DNA from: Carnobacterium iners
GTDB lineage: Bacteria > Bacillota > Bacilli > Lactobacillales > Carnobacteriaceae
Reading direction: 5' to 3'
DNA length: 64,000 nt
Assembly (NCBI RefSeq): GCF_900177385.1
Contig: NZ_FXBJ01000002.1
Location: 1,368,001-1,432,000, forward strand
In this document: positions 55,217 to 64,000 of the stretch, piece by piece
Position numbering within the stretch: position 1 is the stretch's first letter
Layout: every line of letters begins with the position of its first letter
Program-made: the position numbers and the translations under genes
The notes under the pieces: model-generated
What the model saw: only the letters and a program-made list of their open reading frames with translations
What the model was told of the DNA's origin: nothing
Database searches by the model: none

Positions 55217-56104
55217 ATGAATTTAGAAAAATTAGCTACAGAAACAAGAAATAAGCAAACAATGCACTTAGATGAATTATCTGTATTAGAAATGATGCAA
55301 CTTATGAATCAAGAAGATCAAACAGTGGCAGAAAAAGTCGCAGATGAAATTCCACAGATTACTAAAGTTGTAGAAGCAATTATAAAATCATTTAATCAAG
55401 GAGGACGTTTAATTTATATAGGTGCCGGTACAAGCGGTCGTTTGGGAGTATTAGATGCAGCAGAATGTGTGCCTACATTTAGTGTTAATCCGAATATGGT
55501 ACAAGGTTTAATTGCCGGTGGAATGAAAGCGATGACTGTTGCAGTAGAGGGAGCTGAAGATTCAAAAGAATTTGGTAAAGAAGACTTGAAGAAAATCGAT
55601 TTATCTGAAAATGATATTGTAATTGGTATTGCGGCTAGTGGTCGCACTCCTTATGTAATCGGTGGTTTAAAATATGCTAAAGAGATTGGAGCGATGACTG
55701 CTACTATATCATGTAATAAACAAGCTGAGATTAGCAAGTACGCACAGCTTCCAATCGAAGTAGAAGTAGGCCCAGAAATATTAACAGGATCAACAAGATT
55801 AAAATCAGGTACAGCTCAAAAGTTAGTCCTAAATATGTTATCTACAGGCGCAATGATTGGAATCGGAAAGGTTTATCAGAATTTAATGGTCGATGTAAAA
55901 CCATCTAATAAAAAATTAGAAGAACGTTCTAAACGAATTATTATGGAAGCAACAAATTGTTCCTATGAATTAGCAAGCCAAACTTTTATAAAAGCAGAAC
56001 AGCAAGTGAAGTTAGCTATTGTTATGCTATTAACTCATTCTTCTAAAGAAGAGGCAGAAAAAAAATTAACAAATGCAAATGGTTTTATTCGTAAAACAAT
56101 TTAG
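55217..56104 (+). CDS. murQ: N-acetylmuramic acid 6-phosphate etherase
   Basis: MurQ cleaves the lactyl ether of MurNAc-6-phosphate to GlcNAc-6-phosphate and D-lactate. The 295-residue SIS protein shows GRLIYIGAGTSGRLGVLDAAE, CVPTFSVNP, GIAASGRTPYVIGGLKYA and GPEILTGSTRLKSGTAQKL, all diagnostic for MurQ. It follows mupG by 19 nt with AAGAGGAG as ribosome binding site. Its product joins the GlcNAc-6-phosphate pool also fed by NanE. Confidence 0.96.
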   Translation: MNLEKLATETRNKQTMHLDELSVLEMMQLMNQEDQTVAEKVADEIPQITKVVEAIIKSFNQGGRLIYIGAGTSGRLGVLDAAECVPTFSVNPNMVQGLIAGGMKAMTVAVEGAEDSKEFGKEDLKKIDLSENDIVIGIAASGRTPYVIGGLKYAKEIGAMTATISCNKQAEISKYAQLPIEVEVGPEILTGSTRLKSGTAQKLVLNMLSTGAMIGIGKVYQNLMVDVKPSNKKLEERSKRIIMEATNCSYELASQTFIKAEQQVKLAIVMLLTHSSKEEAEKKLTNANGFIRKTI

Positions 56105-56134
56105 AGTCATGAGAAAAAAACAGGAGGACTTAAA

Positions 56135-57616
56135 ATGATAGAGAATAAAGAGCAACGCTTAGCTAGAGAAATTTATGAACAAGTAGGCGGTATGGGAAAC
56201 GTAAGTAAAATTATCCATTGTATGACAAGAGTTAGAATGGATATCAAAGAAACTACTTTAGTTGATATGATGGGTTTAAAGGAAATTGACGGAGTTTTGG
56301 GTATTGTTGAAGAAGAAACACTTCAAGTAATTTTAGGACCTGGTATTGTAAATAAAGTGGCTAAAGAAATGGTGAAAATGGGAGGTGTGGGACTAGGAGA
56401 AACAATACCCGTTCAAGTTTCAGCAACAAATAGCACATCAAATAATGGAGTAAGTGGACGGGAAGAAGCTGAACGTAAAACAGCCTTCACAAAAGCAGAA
56501 CAAAAGAAAAAAAATAATACACCGTTTAAACGTGCACTAAAATCAATTGCTAATATTTTTGTTCCATTAATTCCTGCATTTGTGGGGGCTGGTATTATTG
56601 GTGGTATTGCTTCAGTCTTGCAAAACTTGCTAACAGCAGGAGAAATATCTGCAGATTATTGGATTACAATCGTTGTTGTGTTAAATATCATTAAAAATGG
56701 ATTATTTGGATTCTTGAATATCTATGTCGGAATTAATGCAGCTAAAGTCTTTGGGGCTACAGAAGGTTTAGGTGGTGTGGTTGCTGGTGTTGTTTACTTA
56801 ACTGGAATGAATCTTGAAATGCCATTGCCAAATATTTTTACAGGAGGAGACTTGGTAGCTGGACAAGGTGGAATCATAGGAGTTGTTTTTGCAGTATTCC
56901 TATTGTCTATTGTTGAAAAAGCTTTGCGCAAAGTTATTCCAGATTCAATTGATGTCATTGTAACTCCGACTATTTCATTATTAGCTATTGGTTTAGTAAC
57001 TATTTTCTTAATTATGCCAATCGCTGGTGTTATTTCTTCAAGTTTAGTAGGAGCTATTACTTGGGTGCTAAATGTCGGAGGAGCATTCTCAGGCTTTATT
57101 CTTGGACTGACATTCTTACCAATGGTCATGTTTGGCCTACATCAAGTCTTAACGCCAATCCATATAGAAATGATTGCTTCACAAGGGATGACATTACTTT
57201 TACCAATTTTAGCTATGGCAGGCGGCGGGCAAGTTGGTGCAGCTTTAGCTCTTTGGGTTAAATGCCGTAAAAACAAACAATTGACAAATATGATTAAAGG
57301 TTCTCTACCTGTTGGGATATTGGGAATAGGAGAACCATTAATTTATGCAGTTACATTACCATTAGGACGTCCATTCATCACTGCTTGTGTTGGTGGTGGT
57401 ATTGGTGGAGCAGTCATTGGCGGTATAGGTGGTATTGGGGCTACTGCAATTGGACCATCAGGAGTTGCGTTAATTCCTTTGATTTCTGGTAATTTATGGT
57501 GGGGATATGTACTAGGTTTACTAGCTGCTTATATTGGTGGATTTATCGTGACCTATCTATTTGGTGTATCAAAAGAAGCTATGGAAGCAACTGAGCTACC
57601 ATCGATTGAGAAATAA
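56135..57616 (+). CDS. murP: PTS EIIBC transporter for N-acetylmuramic acid
   Basis: The 493-residue protein has an N-terminal EIIB domain (phosphorylated Cys in IIHCMTRVRM, about residue 29), a linker and an EIIC domain with about ten helices (motif GIGEPLIYAV). There is no EIIA domain. MurP proteins import MurNAc, or the disaccharide with MupG, as a 6-phosphate and rely on the glucose EIIA. The EIIA at 59914 could supply that. It lies 30 nt after murQ with AGGAGG. A terminator follows before the regulator gene. Confidence 0.93.
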   Translation: MIENKEQRLAREIYEQVGGMGNVSKIIHCMTRVRMDIKETTLVDMMGLKEIDGVLGIVEEETLQVILGPGIVNKVAKEMVKMGGVGLGETIPVQVSATNSTSNNGVSGREEAERKTAFTKAEQKKKNNTPFKRALKSIANIFVPLIPAFVGAGIIGGIASVLQNLLTAGEISADYWITIVVVLNIIKNGLFGFLNIYVGINAAKVFGATEGLGGVVAGVVYLTGMNLEMPLPNIFTGGDLVAGQGGIIGVVFAVFLLSIVEKALRKVIPDSIDVIVTPTISLLAIGLVTIFLIMPIAGVISSSLVGAITWVLNVGGAFSGFILGLTFLPMVMFGLHQVLTPIHIEMIASQGMTLLLPILAMAGGGQVGAALALWVKCRKNKQLTNMIKGSLPVGILGIGEPLIYAVTLPLGRPFITACVGGGIGGAVIGGIGGIGATAIGPSGVALIPLISGNLWWGYVLGLLAAYIGGFIVTYLFGVSKEAMEATELPSIEK

Positions 57617-57668
57617 TAAGATTGGCCTAACTGAAATAAATGTTGTAAAATAAAGATAATAAATGAAC

Positions 57669-57711
57669 AAAAGTCCTCCTAATAATCATTTAGAGGACTT
57701 TTTTTTTTTCT
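57669..57711 (+). terminator. Terminator after murP
   Basis: AAAAGTCCTC pairs with GAGGACTTTT, then eight or more T residues. The murR start is 19 nt further, so murR expression relies on read-through or a promoter not obvious here. Confidence 0.88.
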
Positions 57712-57729
57712 TAAGAAAGGAGTTTTTCT

Positions 57730-58602
57730 ATGCAAAGCAATTTATTATTTTTAATTCAAGAACAACTAAGTGAACTACCCGAATCAGAAAAAAAGATAGC
57801 GAAAAAAATCTTAGAAGATCCGACCGCTGTTATTCAAATGAGTGCTTCTAGTTTAGCAAAAAAAGCGGACTCTAGTTCTGCAGCGGTTATTCGATTTTGT
57901 CACTCGATTGGCTTAGCAGGGTTTACTCAATTAAAGTTAAATTTATCAGCTGATTCTCAAAGTATTCAAGAAAAACTGTATACTGAAATCCAGCCAGATG
58001 AAGATTTAGAGCAAATTAAAAAAAAGTTTTTATTGCAGACTCACCATGTCTTTAAAGAAACAAATCAATGCTTATCTTCTAAAGATGTTTCAAAAGCATC
58101 TTCTTGGTTTAATGAAAGTTTGATAATCTATACTTATGGATTGGGGGCTTCACATTTAGTCGCGATGGATTTACAGCAAAAGTTTAGTCGATTAGGAAAA
58201 TCAGTTTTCTGCTCACAAGATCAACATCTTTTAGCTACCTCTATGTCGGTAGCTACAAAAAATGCGGTATTTTTTGCAGTGTCTAATAGTGGAGGAAAAC
58301 AGGAAGTAATCGCTCTAATGACAATAGCAAAAAATCTTGGTATAAAAACAATCTCATTAACAAAAGACACAAATAATTCATTAAGCCAAATTGCAGATAT
58401 TTCACTAAAGACGGCTAATACACATGAAGCACCATTAAGAAGTGGTGCGACAGCTTCTTTATTGGCTCAAATGTACGCTATTGATTTATTGTTTTACGAC
58501 TTCGCTACAAAAAATTATCAAAAAACAATAGAAAATTTAGAAAAATCAAAAAATGCAATTCTAAGTTTAACTCATTATCTTAAAATAAAAGATAGTAAAT
58601 AA
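57730..58602 (+). CDS. murR: MurR/RpiR family regulator of the mur operon
   Basis: The 290-residue protein has the RpiR helix-turn-helix (SASSLAKKADSSSAAVIRFC, about residues 39-58) and a C-terminal SIS domain with IYTYGLGASHLVAMDLQ and FAVSNSGGKQEVIALM. MurR homologues sense MurNAc-6-phosphate and control murPQ. Position behind mupG-murQ-murP supports this role. AAAGGAG precedes the ATG. It differs from the RpiR protein at 9057. Confidence 0.88.
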   Translation: MQSNLLFLIQEQLSELPESEKKIAKKILEDPTAVIQMSASSLAKKADSSSAAVIRFCHSIGLAGFTQLKLNLSADSQSIQEKLYTEIQPDEDLEQIKKKFLLQTHHVFKETNQCLSSKDVSKASSWFNESLIIYTYGLGASHLVAMDLQQKFSRLGKSVFCSQDQHLLATSMSVATKNAVFFAVSNSGGKQEVIALMTIAKNLGIKTISLTKDTNNSLSQIADISLKTANTHEAPLRSGATASLLAQMYAIDLLFYDFATKNYQKTIENLEKSKNAILSLTHYLKIKDSK

Positions 58603-58645
58603 AAAGAAAAATAATAGAAGATAGTTAGAACTAAATTTTTTCCGC

Positions 58646-58687
58646 AAAAAAGCGTAAAATAGCTATAGACTATTTTACGCTTTTTTT
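58646..58687 (+). terminator. Terminator after murR
   Basis: AAAAAAGCGTAAAATAG pairs with CTATTTTACGCTTTTTT, a near-perfect stem with T-run. Confidence 0.9.
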
Positions 58688-58750
58688 ATTTATTAATTCT
58701 AGTATTATTTAAACCATAAATGGATAGATTATCAGGCTACTTTTATGCTA

Positions 58751-59575
58751 TTAATCAAAGAAAACAAAATAACCGATTACGAGAACACCTAAAATAATAC
58801 GGTACCAACCAAAGGCTTTAAAGTCATTATTTTTAATATATCCTAATAAGAATTTGATTGCAAAGACTGAAACAGCGAAAGCGACAATCATCCCCGTTAG
58901 TAGAACAGCTATCTCCATGCCGGTAAAATCAAAGCCAAACTTGACTAATTTTAATGCACTTGCCCCAAACATAATGGGGATAGATAAAAAGAAAGAGTAC
59001 TCTGCTGCAATGTAACGTGAAGACCCAAGTAAAATAGCTCCTAAAATAGTTGCGCCAGAGCGAGATGTCCCCGGAATTAGTGCGAGAACTTGAAAAATCC
59101 CAATTAAAAAGGCTGTCTTATAGGTCAGATCATTAAAAGTTTGGATAGTCCCTTTGTGGTCTTTATTACGATTTTCAATAACAATAAATAAAATACCATA
59201 GACAATTAATGTGATAGCAACAGTGATGTAATTGTACAAGTGATCGTTCAACCAGTCATCGAATAAAAAACCTAAAACGGCAGCTGGTAGAACCCCAATA
59301 ATTACTTTATACCAAATAGACATTGTTTCTTTCTTCTCAGTACTTGTTTTTTTAGGAGAGAAAGGATTTAATTTGTGGAAAAAAAGTAAGACAACTGCAA
59401 GAATAGCCCCAAGTTGAATAACCACAAAAAACATTTCTTTAAATGCTGCAGATGCATCTAGTTGAATAAACTCTTCAACTAAAATCATGTGTCCAGTACT
59501 GCTAATTGGCAGCCACTCTGTAATACCTTCAACGATTCCAAGGAAAACCGCTTTTAATAACTCAATAAAGATCAT
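58751..59575 (-). CDS. uppP: Undecaprenyl-diphosphatase
   Basis: UppP (BacA) recycles undecaprenyl pyrophosphate to the monophosphate lipid carrier for wall synthesis. The 274-residue membrane protein shows [19 protein letters not shown] (catalytic E/H region) and the [17 protein letters not shown] signature. The minus-strand ribosome binding site is AAAGGAG. It is monocistronic. It links functionally to mvaA, which feeds the same carrier, and to the mur recycling genes nearby. Confidence 0.95.
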   Translation of the reverse strand: MIFIELLKAVFLGIVEGITEWLPISSTGHMILVEEFIQLDASAAFKEMFFVVIQLGAILAVVLLFFHKLNPFSPKKTSTEKKETMSIWYKVIIGVLPAAVLGFLFDDWLNDHLYNYITVAITLIVYGILFIVIENRNKDHKGTIQTFNDLTYKTAFLIGIFQVLALIPGTSRSGATILGAILLGSSRYIAAEYSFFLSIPIMFGASALKLVKFGFDFTGMEIAVLLTGMIVAFAVSVFAIKFLLGYIKNNDFKAFGWYRIILGVLVIGYFVFFD

Positions 59576-59913
59576 ATTGGACTCCTTTTATTTTTATTTT
59601 TCATTACGCACAAAAATAAGTATACCTAATATTACTCAAACATCCAAATGAATTTAGCGAAACACTTGTATTTTATTTAGCTTTTAAAAACTAATTCTTT
59701 AAAAACCGATGATAGCGATTTATTATTTGAAAGAATAAGAAAGCGTTTATATAGTAAAGAAAAATAGTTATACTTATTTTAAACTGAAATCTAATAGATA
59801 ATGAAAGCCTATTTATCTATAAAAAAACTGTTGTTTATGGTATGATAAATAGGAAGTCTTTTTTAATTAGGCTAAATGAAAGATACTAAATTATTTAAGG
59901 GAGATGGATAAAA
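59576..59913 (+). promoter_or_regulatory. Intergenic region with extended -10 promoter of the EIIA gene
   Basis: The region contains a TGG-TATGAT extended -10 (TATGAT at 59841-59846) about 70 nt before the EIIA start. AGAAAGCGTTTATA (near 59750) resembles a catabolite-responsive element at six of eight fixed positions, which is weak. No gene is seen. Confidence 0.45.
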
Positions 59914-60423
59914 ATGGGATTATTCGATTTTTTAAAGAAAAAAGATGAAACACCAGTTAATAATACAATTAAACTATACGCACCAGCTAATGGGAAGTTA
60001 GTTTCACTAGATGAAGTTTCAGATCCAGTATTTTCTCAAAAAATGATGGGCGATGGATTTGCTGTTATTCCAACAGACGGTAAGATTACATCACCAGTAG
60101 TTGGAAAAGTTTTAAGTGTCTTTCCAACACAACATGCTGTAGGTATTTTACTTGAAAATGGAATTGAAGTCTTACTTCATATGGGTCTAGACACAGTTGA
60201 ATTAGATGGTGCACCTTTTGAAACAGTTGTTAAAGAAGGCGACCAAATAGATGAGAATACAGTTGTTTCAATGGTTAACTTGGTAGCTCTCGAAGTAGCA
60301 GGAAAAGACAACGCAATGGTTGTTGTATTCACTAATATGGATAAAGTTGCTGACTTTAAGTTAAATACAACCGGAACGGTTTCTGCAAAAACAGAAATTG
60401 GTTCAATCTCAGCTAACGCATAA
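59914..60423 (+). CDS. crr: Stand-alone glucose-type PTS EIIA
   Basis: The 169-residue protein is a single EIIA(Glc) domain. The phosphorylated His is in EVLLHMGLDTVEL, and the second active-site His in FPTQHAVGI. The family motif GDGFAVIPTDGKI is present. It receives phosphate from HPr and passes it to EIIB domains. It is monocistronic, with GGGAGATGG before the ATG and a terminator behind. The EIICB at 3550 and MurP at 56135 both lack EIIA, so this protein could serve both. Confidence 0.93.
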   Translation: MGLFDFLKKKDETPVNNTIKLYAPANGKLVSLDEVSDPVFSQKMMGDGFAVIPTDGKITSPVVGKVLSVFPTQHAVGILLENGIEVLLHMGLDTVELDGAPFETVVKEGDQIDENTVVSMVNLVALEVAGKDNAMVVVFTNMDKVADFKLNTTGTVSAKTEIGSISANA

Positions 60424-60433
60424 AAATAACTAC

Positions 60434-60473
60434 AAAAAAAGAACTTTCCGTATCAAAGGAAAGTTCTTTTTTT
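60434..60473. terminator. Terminator after the EIIA gene
   Basis: AAAAAAAGAACTTTCC pairs perfectly with GGAAAGTTCTTTTTTT around an 8-nt loop; it can also serve the convergent lactonase gene. Confidence 0.92.
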
Positions 60474-60496
60474 ATAGAGATAAGTTAATTACTCTT

Positions 60497-61537
60497 TTAG
60501 AGTGAGTCGAAAAGAACACAAACGCATTCAGGAACATAAACATCTTTTTGAAGTAAAGATAGTTCCCCGGTTTCTTGATCTCGCTCAAATAAAGTTAAAT
60601 TATCCGACTCTTGATGAGCGACCACAACAAATTGATCGGTAGGATCGATATCAAAATCACGTGGAATTCTTCCTTCAGAAGCAATAATTTCGACTAAACT
60701 TAATAAGTTATTTTTCGATGAAACGCTAAAGACAGCAATTGAATCATGTCCGCGATTTGATGCATAGACAAATTTTCCATCTTGCGAAATACGAATAGCT
60801 GCTCCACCATTGAATTCAGTGTGCTCAGCTGGAATTGTAGGAATAGTTTGAGCAACTGTAAATACTCCAGTATTCAGATTATAGCGTAATGTTAGCACTT
60901 CGCTACTTAATTCTCCAAACAAATAAGCTGTTTTTTGATTTGGATGAAAAACTAAGTGACGGGGACCTGTACCAGGAGCAACATCTAAACGACTAACTTC
61001 AGATAATTTTCCATTATCATCAACAGCATAAGTATAAACTACATCCGTCCCAAGGTCACATGCAATCACGTAACGTCCATCCGGAGATAAATCGAAGTAG
61101 TGAGCATGAGGAATTTGTTGGTTTTCATGGATACTTGATCCACTGTGCTTGACAGTATCCAGTAAGGTTAACTGACCTTCTTCATCGGTTTTCAAAACAG
61201 AAACTTCCCCTTTATGGTAGTTAGCTGTATAAACAAAAGAGCGGACCTTATCGTAGCTTACATAACAAGGAGGAGCTCCTTGTGCTGAAACGGCACCAGA
61301 TTGAATGAGTTCATTTGACTCATTTCTTTTAAAAGCAACGAGTGCCCCGTCTTCGTTTTCTTTTGAAATAGTATATAATCTGTTTTTATCGTCAGATAAA
61401 GTTAAATAGGTTGGATTATCTGCTTGAACAAGGAAGGCAGAATGAGTTAGTCTTTTATTCACTCTGTCTAATTGAATTGTATAGATACCTTTACTTTCTC
61501 TTTTAGTATAGGTACCTAAAAAAATAGTTTCATTCAC
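60497..61537 (-). CDS. Lactonase family beta-propeller protein (6-phosphogluconolactonase-like)
   Basis: The 346-residue protein matches the Pgl/YkgB beta-propeller family: it begins IFLGTYTKRESKGIY, and has SVHENQ-like SIHENQQIPHAHYFDLSPDG, DLGTDVVYTY, GTGPRHLVFHPN and YASNRGHDSIAVF. Such enzymes hydrolyse 6-phosphogluconolactone in the pentose phosphate pathway, though some members act on other lactones. It lies 12 nt behind the CDP-glycerol transferase gene in the same direction, with AGGGGGAA before the ATG, so the two form an operon. Confidence 0.87.
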   Translation of the reverse strand: MNETIFLGTYTKRESKGIYTIQLDRVNKRLTHSAFLVQADNPTYLTLSDDKNRLYTISKENEDGALVAFKRNESNELIQSGAVSAQGAPPCYVSYDKVRSFVYTANYHKGEVSVLKTDEEGQLTLLDTVKHSGSSIHENQQIPHAHYFDLSPDGRYVIACDLGTDVVYTYAVDDNGKLSEVSRLDVAPGTGPRHLVFHPNQKTAYLFGELSSEVLTLRYNLNTGVFTVAQTIPTIPAEHTEFNGGAAIRISQDGKFVYASNRGHDSIAVFSVSSKNNLLSLVEIIASEGRIPRDFDIDPTDQFVVVAHQESDNLTLFERDQETGELSLLQKDVYVPECVCVLFDSL

Positions 61538-61549
61538 GAATAGTTCCCC

Positions 61550-63685
61550 CTATAATTTTTTATTAGTATTTTCTTTTTTTGATAATAAATGGCTAACAGC
61601 TTCATAAATCCGTTGATTTGAATGAGTATCTTTGTATTCAAGTAAAGCATCTGCTTTTTTCTGATTTTGGTTACTCATCTTGAAGTTGTTTTGACCAATC
61701 TGATTAAGTAAGTAGATTAAGTCATCTTCGTTACAAGTAACTTCTCCGGGTAACTCATTAGAATAAAGTTCTGTAATAGAGTGTATTTTATCTTTATCGG
61801 GACCTTGGACATCCGGTTGGAAAAAACAAACGGGTTTAGTTAAAAAACTAAAATCAAAAGCAAGAGGGTGATAGTCTGTAATGAAGACAGTACCCGTATT
61901 GAGCAAAGTAAGCATAGTTGTTTGTTCTTGTAAGAGTACTGTACAGCCTAGTGCAGCAAATCGTTCGAAATAACTAGCCATTGCATGAGGTAAAGCGACT
62001 GTAACCGTTAGGTCGTATGTTGCAAGAAACGCTTTGAACTCTTTATGATCGATGACTGTTGCAAATTTTTCTACCGTTCGAAGAATAGACTCCGTTTGAT
62101 AATTTAATCCAATTTCTTGATCTGCTGGGCAAAATACTAGTTGCTTAGTCAAATTATCACTATTCGTCGGAGCCAAAAGTTTATCAAAACGCGGTAGTCC
62201 AGATAAGACTACCTGTTCTTCAGGATAACCTAGAGTGTCAATCACGTATCTTTTTTCATGTTTAGAGCTGACGATGAATAAATCAGTTCTGAAAAATTTA
62301 GTTGAGAAACCATAAGTTTGTTTTAACGACTGTAAACCGATAATATTATTTTGCAGCAAAACTCTTTTTGCCCCAAAGCCATCTAACCATAAAGGGTTAC
62401 GAGTTGGATAAATGTGATAAGGGGCTTGACTTGTTAAAATAACTTGAGCCTTCATTAAAAATTGAACGTATTTTTTTGATTTAAATAATAAAATCCGTTC
62501 ACTATCAAATGAAATAGCTTTTTCATAGTCAATAGAATCTTTGTCTAATACATAAAAAGCATTTATTTCAGGATAGTTCTCGCGTAAATAACAAAAGAAT
62601 AGCCAGCCATTGCTACGAGCTTCAAGGGGTTTTTCACCAATAATCCAATAATCATTTTCGCTAACAAAAGGTTTAAGGAGACGGGAAAATCCTCTCACTT
62701 CTTTATAATACTCATAAATCTCTTTTCCATATTTTGTTGCAGCTAGTGAAAGTCCATTGTATTGTTCAGTGAAATTTGGTGAGAAAACATAAACTGATCT
62801 TCCATAAGCAATATCTCGATTTTTAAACATGTTGCGTGACTTTAAATCACATGAACCAGTAACTCTTACGACAGTAGGTTCAAACAAACCGTCTAAGTAA
62901 ACTTCAAAATAAAAATCAAAGTCTTCATCACCTTTGCCACGAATGAATAATTCTGTAGCAATCAAATTTAAATCAACAGAGATTGAATAATCATAATGGT
63001 AAAGGTGACTCACTTGTTCTAAATCCTCTAAATGATGATTGGAATGCAAAACAAGTTTATAATTAGATCGACGTCCAACCATTACAGCATCAATGCGATT
63101 AATGGGAATAGCTTTGGTTACTATTTTACCGTCGATGACAAGAATATTGTTTCTTTGAGACTTAATTTTTTCAATCTTGCTAGAATAGATATAACGAATA
63201 CTGCGGACCGGAATATTTACGGTGAAACAAAAGCCGTTTGTTTTTCGACTAAAATAAGGATAGATATCATTTCCTTGATCTTTAAATTGTGATAAACCAA
63301 TAGAATTAAAGCGATCAAATCTATCTAATGAAAGAGATTCGTCTTTTTTTATCCATTTAGAATCTTCTAAATAATGTAAGCTAAAATAGAACTCGAAATG
63401 TGCTTTTGGATTTTCACCAGTGTGTTGACGAATGAATTCACGAATGCTTAACGTGAAACGATATGTAGAGTCATTTATTTTCTCAGCTAAAAAAGGGTAA
63501 CGTTTCCCTGTTTCTCTGTGCAAGATATAAAATTCGTCTAACTTTTCCGATTGGTGTGTTGAAAGGATTACTGTTGTTGTAATCGCATCTTCAATTTTTT
63601 GAATAGTAAAAGAAGGATAAGTGTTATTTTCTTGCGGGTGCTGATTAGTTTCTTCTTTAGTCTGAATATCTTTATTGGATGACAT
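61550..63685 (-). CDS. CDP-glycerol glycerophosphotransferase family protein
   Basis: The 711-residue protein has a hydrophilic N-terminal region of about 330 residues, partly beta-rich, that I do not recognise. The C-terminal half (about 360-700) matches the TagB/TagF-type domain: INAFYVLDKDSIDYEK, KAQVILTSQAPYHIYP, GLPRFDKLL and the TDYHPLAFDFSFL motif. The family forms glycerol- or ribitol-phosphate wall polymers or glycan decorations. The first His of the catalytic HG motif is not obvious here (family reads WHG; here reads NNIIGLQSL), so substrate or activity may differ. No membrane helix is evident. GGGGG precedes the ATG. Confidence 0.78.
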   Translation of the reverse strand: MSSNKDIQTKEETNQHPQENNTYPSFTIQKIEDAITTTVILSTHQSEKLDEFYILHRETGKRYPFLAEKINDSTYRFTLSIREFIRQHTGENPKAHFEFYFSLHYLEDSKWIKKDESLSLDRFDRFNSIGLSQFKDQGNDIYPYFSRKTNGFCFTVNIPVRSIRYIYSSKIEKIKSQRNNILVIDGKIVTKAIPINRIDAVMVGRRSNYKLVLHSNHHLEDLEQVSHLYHYDYSISVDLNLIATELFIRGKGDEDFDFYFEVYLDGLFEPTVVRVTGSCDLKSRNMFKNRDIAYGRSVYVFSPNFTEQYNGLSLAATKYGKEIYEYYKEVRGFSRLLKPFVSENDYWIIGEKPLEARSNGWLFFCYLRENYPEINAFYVLDKDSIDYEKAISFDSERILLFKSKKYVQFLMKAQVILTSQAPYHIYPTRNPLWLDGFGAKRVLLQNNIIGLQSLKQTYGFSTKFFRTDLFIVSSKHEKRYVIDTLGYPEEQVVLSGLPRFDKLLAPTNSDNLTKQLVFCPADQEIGLNYQTESILRTVEKFATVIDHKEFKAFLATYDLTVTVALPHAMASYFERFAALGCTVLLQEQTTMLTLLNTGTVFITDYHPLAFDFSFLTKPVCFFQPDVQGPDKDKIHSITELYSNELPGEVTCNEDDLIYLLNQIGQNNFKMSNQNQKKADALLEYKDTHSNQRIYEAVSHLLSKKENTNKKL

Positions 63686-63914
63686 AAAATTCTACCCCCA
63701 TTATCACGTGATTAATACTCTTTCACTCACTTTATCATAACAGTCTGATCATAAGTAGGCAAACGATTTTCGTTAAATAATAAGGACTTTTAGATAAATA
63801 AGTTCAAAAAGAGCCCCGTTGTTAAGGAGCAAGCCTAAAACGAGGTTTTCTTTACCATTATAATCAAGGATATGCTAAAATATAGGGGCAGTAAGAAAGT
63901 GATTGAAGGAAGGA

Positions 63915-64000
63915 ATGAACAAAATGTTAGTTGGAACGGTTATATCTATTGGAGAACAAGCTATTTCTAAAAAAGATCCGATTATTATATTATTTGGAGA
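63915..64000 (+). CDS. PTS glucitol/sorbitol EIIA-like protein, partial
   Basis: Only the N-terminus is in the window: it reads MNKMLVGTVISIGEQAISKK then DPIIILFGE, which resembles the start of glucitol/sorbitol EIIA proteins (IGEEA and ILFGE). GAAGGAAGG precedes it. Either ATG 63915 or 63924 could be the start. The window edge cuts the gene. Confidence 0.6.
   Translation, partial: MNKMLVGTVISIGEQAISKKDPIIILFG

Overview
The window is chromosomal DNA from a low-GC Gram-positive bacterium of the order Lactobacillales. The gene content fits a Carnobacterium-like organism: Spx, MurR/RpiR regulators, a MupG-MurQ-MurP muropeptide recycling operon, a GlgBCDAP glycogen operon, class II HMG-CoA reductase, FloA/NfeD and a CDP-glycerol glycerophosphotransferase family enzyme. 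Strong GGAGG-type ribosome binding sites, intrinsic terminators and AT-rich intergenic regions agree. The genus is an inference from content; no rRNA or tRNA gene was seen.

Layout. 0.2-9.9 kb: Spx, an IS1202-type element with a 28-bp target duplication, hemolysin III, a PTS EIICB-NanE pair, TrkA-TrkH potassium uptake and an RpiR regulator. 9.9-13.5 kb: two complete insertion sequences, ISLre2-type and IS4-type, each with a 9-bp target duplication, flanking a 56-codon membrane protein. 13.5-19.7 kb: a frameshifted EamA transporter, a small membrane protein, the glycine cleavage operon gcvT-gcvH-gcvPA-gcvPB and a guanylate-kinase-like protein. 20-25.3 kb: an Rrf2 regulator with a giant YhgE/Pip protein, then a group II intron inserted exactly behind the terminator. 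25.3-31 kb: an EamA transporter, a frameshifted dedA with a poly-C tract, mvaA, a second ISLre2 element carrying a nonsense codon, and a decayed SMR efflux pair. 31-35.3 kb: a DUF4430 lipoprotein with an ECF S-component, a ROK kinase, and the nfeD-floA operon. 35.4-37.5 kb: a decayed purine or sugar-diacid type locus (regulator, permease and DUF1116 remnants).

37.6-48 kb holds the glycogen operon glgB-glgC-glgD-glgA-glgP plus an amylopullulanase-like enzyme. It covers synthesis (ADP-glucose supply, chain extension, branching) and breakdown (phosphorolysis, debranching). 48-53.8 kb: an OppA-type lipoprotein, a DUF4828 protein, aspartokinase, and a PfeT/FrvA-like P1B-4 ATPase behind adjacent PerR-like and Fur-like boxes. 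54-58.6 kb: mupG-murQ-murP-murR for cell-wall MurNAc recovery. 58.7-64 kb: UppP, a stand-alone glucose-type EIIA, a CDP-glycerol transferase/lactonase pair, and the start of a glucitol-type EIIA.

Two threads link the regions. The EIICB at 3.5 kb and MurP at 56 kb both lack an EIIA domain, so the free-standing EIIA at 59.9 kb is a natural phosphodonor for both. All mobile elements lie in the first 30.4 kb, with several broken genes beside them, while 37.6-64 kb looks intact. No CRISPR array, prophage or defence system was seen. The best leads are the DUF4430/ECF pair, the Fur/PerR promoter, the poly-C tract in dedA and the gcv operon architecture.
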